Source: Thiobacillus sp. UBA2597
GTDB lineage: Bacteria > Pseudomonadota > Gammaproteobacteria > Burkholderiales > Thiobacillaceae
DNA length: 31,783 nt
Assembly: GCA_002339725.1 (NCBI GenBank)
Contig: DDKN01000011.1
Coordinates: 1 to 31,783 of the forward strand
Direction of reading: 5' to 3'
Shown here piece by piece: positions 31,212 through 31,783 of this stretch. The notes beneath the pieces are model-generated. The model saw nothing but the letters and a program-made list of their open reading frames with translations. It had not been told where the DNA came from and made no database searches. The translations under genes and the position numbers were made by a program. The first letter of the stretch is position 1; every line of letters begins with the position of its first letter.

Positions 31212-31727
31212 CTAGACAGTCAGTTCAGGCTGAGTGCGCGGTGTCACGGCAACACCGGCCGCGCGCAGTTCCTGCGCCAGTGCCTCGACCAGCTTGGGCA
31301 GGCTTTGTTCGACGGTGGGGGTGAGCCGCATGGCGGTGGCGAGACTGGCGGGTTCGACGCCGTGGACGACGATGCGTTTGGGCGATTCGCCGGCGAGCAC
31401 CAGGGTGGCCAGCACCTCGGACAGGCCGATCTGGTGCGGCGACATCTTGAGCTTCATCAGGGCGGGCACGGCGTCGTCGGCCAGGCGGATGAGGCTGCCG
31501 GGCGGCAGGCCGGCGCGCACGCAGTCGGCGATGATGAGGAGATCGGCGTGGGCGAGATCGTCGAGCATCTCCATGGCCGAGGTGCCGCCGTCGAGCAGGG
31601 TGACTTCGGGCGGCAGCGCGTACTGGCGACCAAGGGCCTCAATGGCGCGCACGCCGACACCCTCATCGCTCAACAGGATGTTGCCGACGCCGAGCACGAC
31701 GATGCGGGTTAAGGGTATGGATGGCAT
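31212..31727 (-). CDS. NiFe-hydrogenase maturation protease (HyaD/HybD/HoxM-type)
   Basis: A 171-residue endopeptidase that removes the C-terminal extension of a NiFe-hydrogenase large subunit after nickel insertion. The N-terminus has the family motif VLGVGNILLSDEGVG. Putative nickel-sensing residues are Glu22 (SDEG), Asp68 (IIADCV) and His98 (SPHQIGLSEVL); the spacing 22-68-98 closely follows the E. coli HybD residues 16-62-93. Length is normal. The start at 31727 is followed upstream by only 56 bp in the window, so the hydrogenase structural genes presumably lie just beyond the right edge. A metal-dependent uptake hydrogenase would fit hydrogen-oxidising growth (inference). Confidence 0.94.
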   Translation of the reverse strand: MPSIPLTRIVVLGVGNILLSDEGVGVRAIEALGRQYALPPEVTLLDGGTSAMEMLDDLAHADLLIIADCVRAGLPPGSLIRLADDAVPALMKLKMSPHQIGLSEVLATLVLAGESPKRIVVHGVEPASLATAMRLTPTVEQSLPKLVEALAQELRAAGVAVTPRTQPELTV

Positions 31728-31783
31728 AAGTTTTGTGCCTTGATGCTCCCTACGAAAAGCTTCCCCCTCCCAACCTCCCCCAC

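Noticed and set aside
31103..31324. A 73-codon plus-strand frame in the gap before the hydrogenase protease.
   Set aside because: It overlaps the protease gene antisense, starts in repeat-like DNA and has no family resemblance.

Overview
The window is GC-rich, densely coded proteobacterial chromosome. Gene content suggests a betaproteobacterium, possibly a chemolithoautotroph related to Rhodocyclales, Thiobacillaceae or Hydrogenophilales. The pointers are glycolate salvage genes, a TRAP carboxylate transporter, a NiFe-hydrogenase maturation protease and several intergenic inverted-repeat families. This taxonomic guess is an inference of low to moderate confidence. No rRNA, tRNA, CRISPR array, insertion sequence or phage gene was seen.

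Region 1 (1-20042, all minus strand) is one long metabolic cluster of 17 genes. In transcription order it holds: a transketolase/phosphoketolase-like ThDP enzyme, a DUF1537 acid-sugar kinase, glycolate oxidase glcD-glcE-glcF, a CoA-acylating semialdehyde dehydrogenase (mmsA), the TRAP transporter dctP-dctQ-dctM, an NADPH-type 2-hydroxyacid reductase, an amidase, an AEC-type carrier, a tartronate semialdehyde reductase, a glycerate/hydroxypyruvate dehydrogenase, a TerC membrane protein, a UspA protein and a glycerate kinase that runs off the left edge. Most junctions are 2-30 bp or ATGA overlaps. The exceptions are two spacers carrying the same inverted-repeat family, a 124 bp gap before dctP, and a terminator-like hairpin between dctP and dctQ. 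Together the genes could import 2-oxo or 2-hydroxy acids, oxidise glycolate-type acids, and return carbon through tartronate semialdehyde or hydroxypyruvate and glycerate to phosphoglycerate. Glyoxylate carboligase is absent, and the jobs of the ThDP enzyme and the DUF1537 kinase are unexplained.

Region 2 (20043-20906) is the control point. A divergent IclR-family regulator is separated from the first cluster gene by 87 bp containing two tandem 17-bp operator-like sites, the second overlapping the regulator's start codon.

Region 3 (20933-25131) has a CNNM/CorC-type membrane protein (minus strand), then an NfeD membrane protease, a slipin/stomatin protein, a short CbiX-like chelatase and a broken DCC-family gene (plus strand).

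Region 4 (25131-27405, minus) is an AarF/UbiB-type kinase followed by two unrecognised small proteins and a broken nitroreductase. The broken nitroreductase and broken DCC gene meet tail to tail, which looks like a deletion scar.

Region 5 (27504-31727) holds two toxin-first toxin-antitoxin operons (HigBA-type and HI1419/HI1420-type), each with a palindromic operator inside a promoter that would start transcription at the toxin ATG. It also holds a TRIC-type channel, a small winged-helix protein, a Na+/Ca2+-exchanger-type antiporter with a strong terminator, and a hydrogenase maturation protease at the right edge. No gene-free stretch exceeds 300 bp; the two largest (30162-30398 and 31001-31211) contain repeats and the second promoter/operator.
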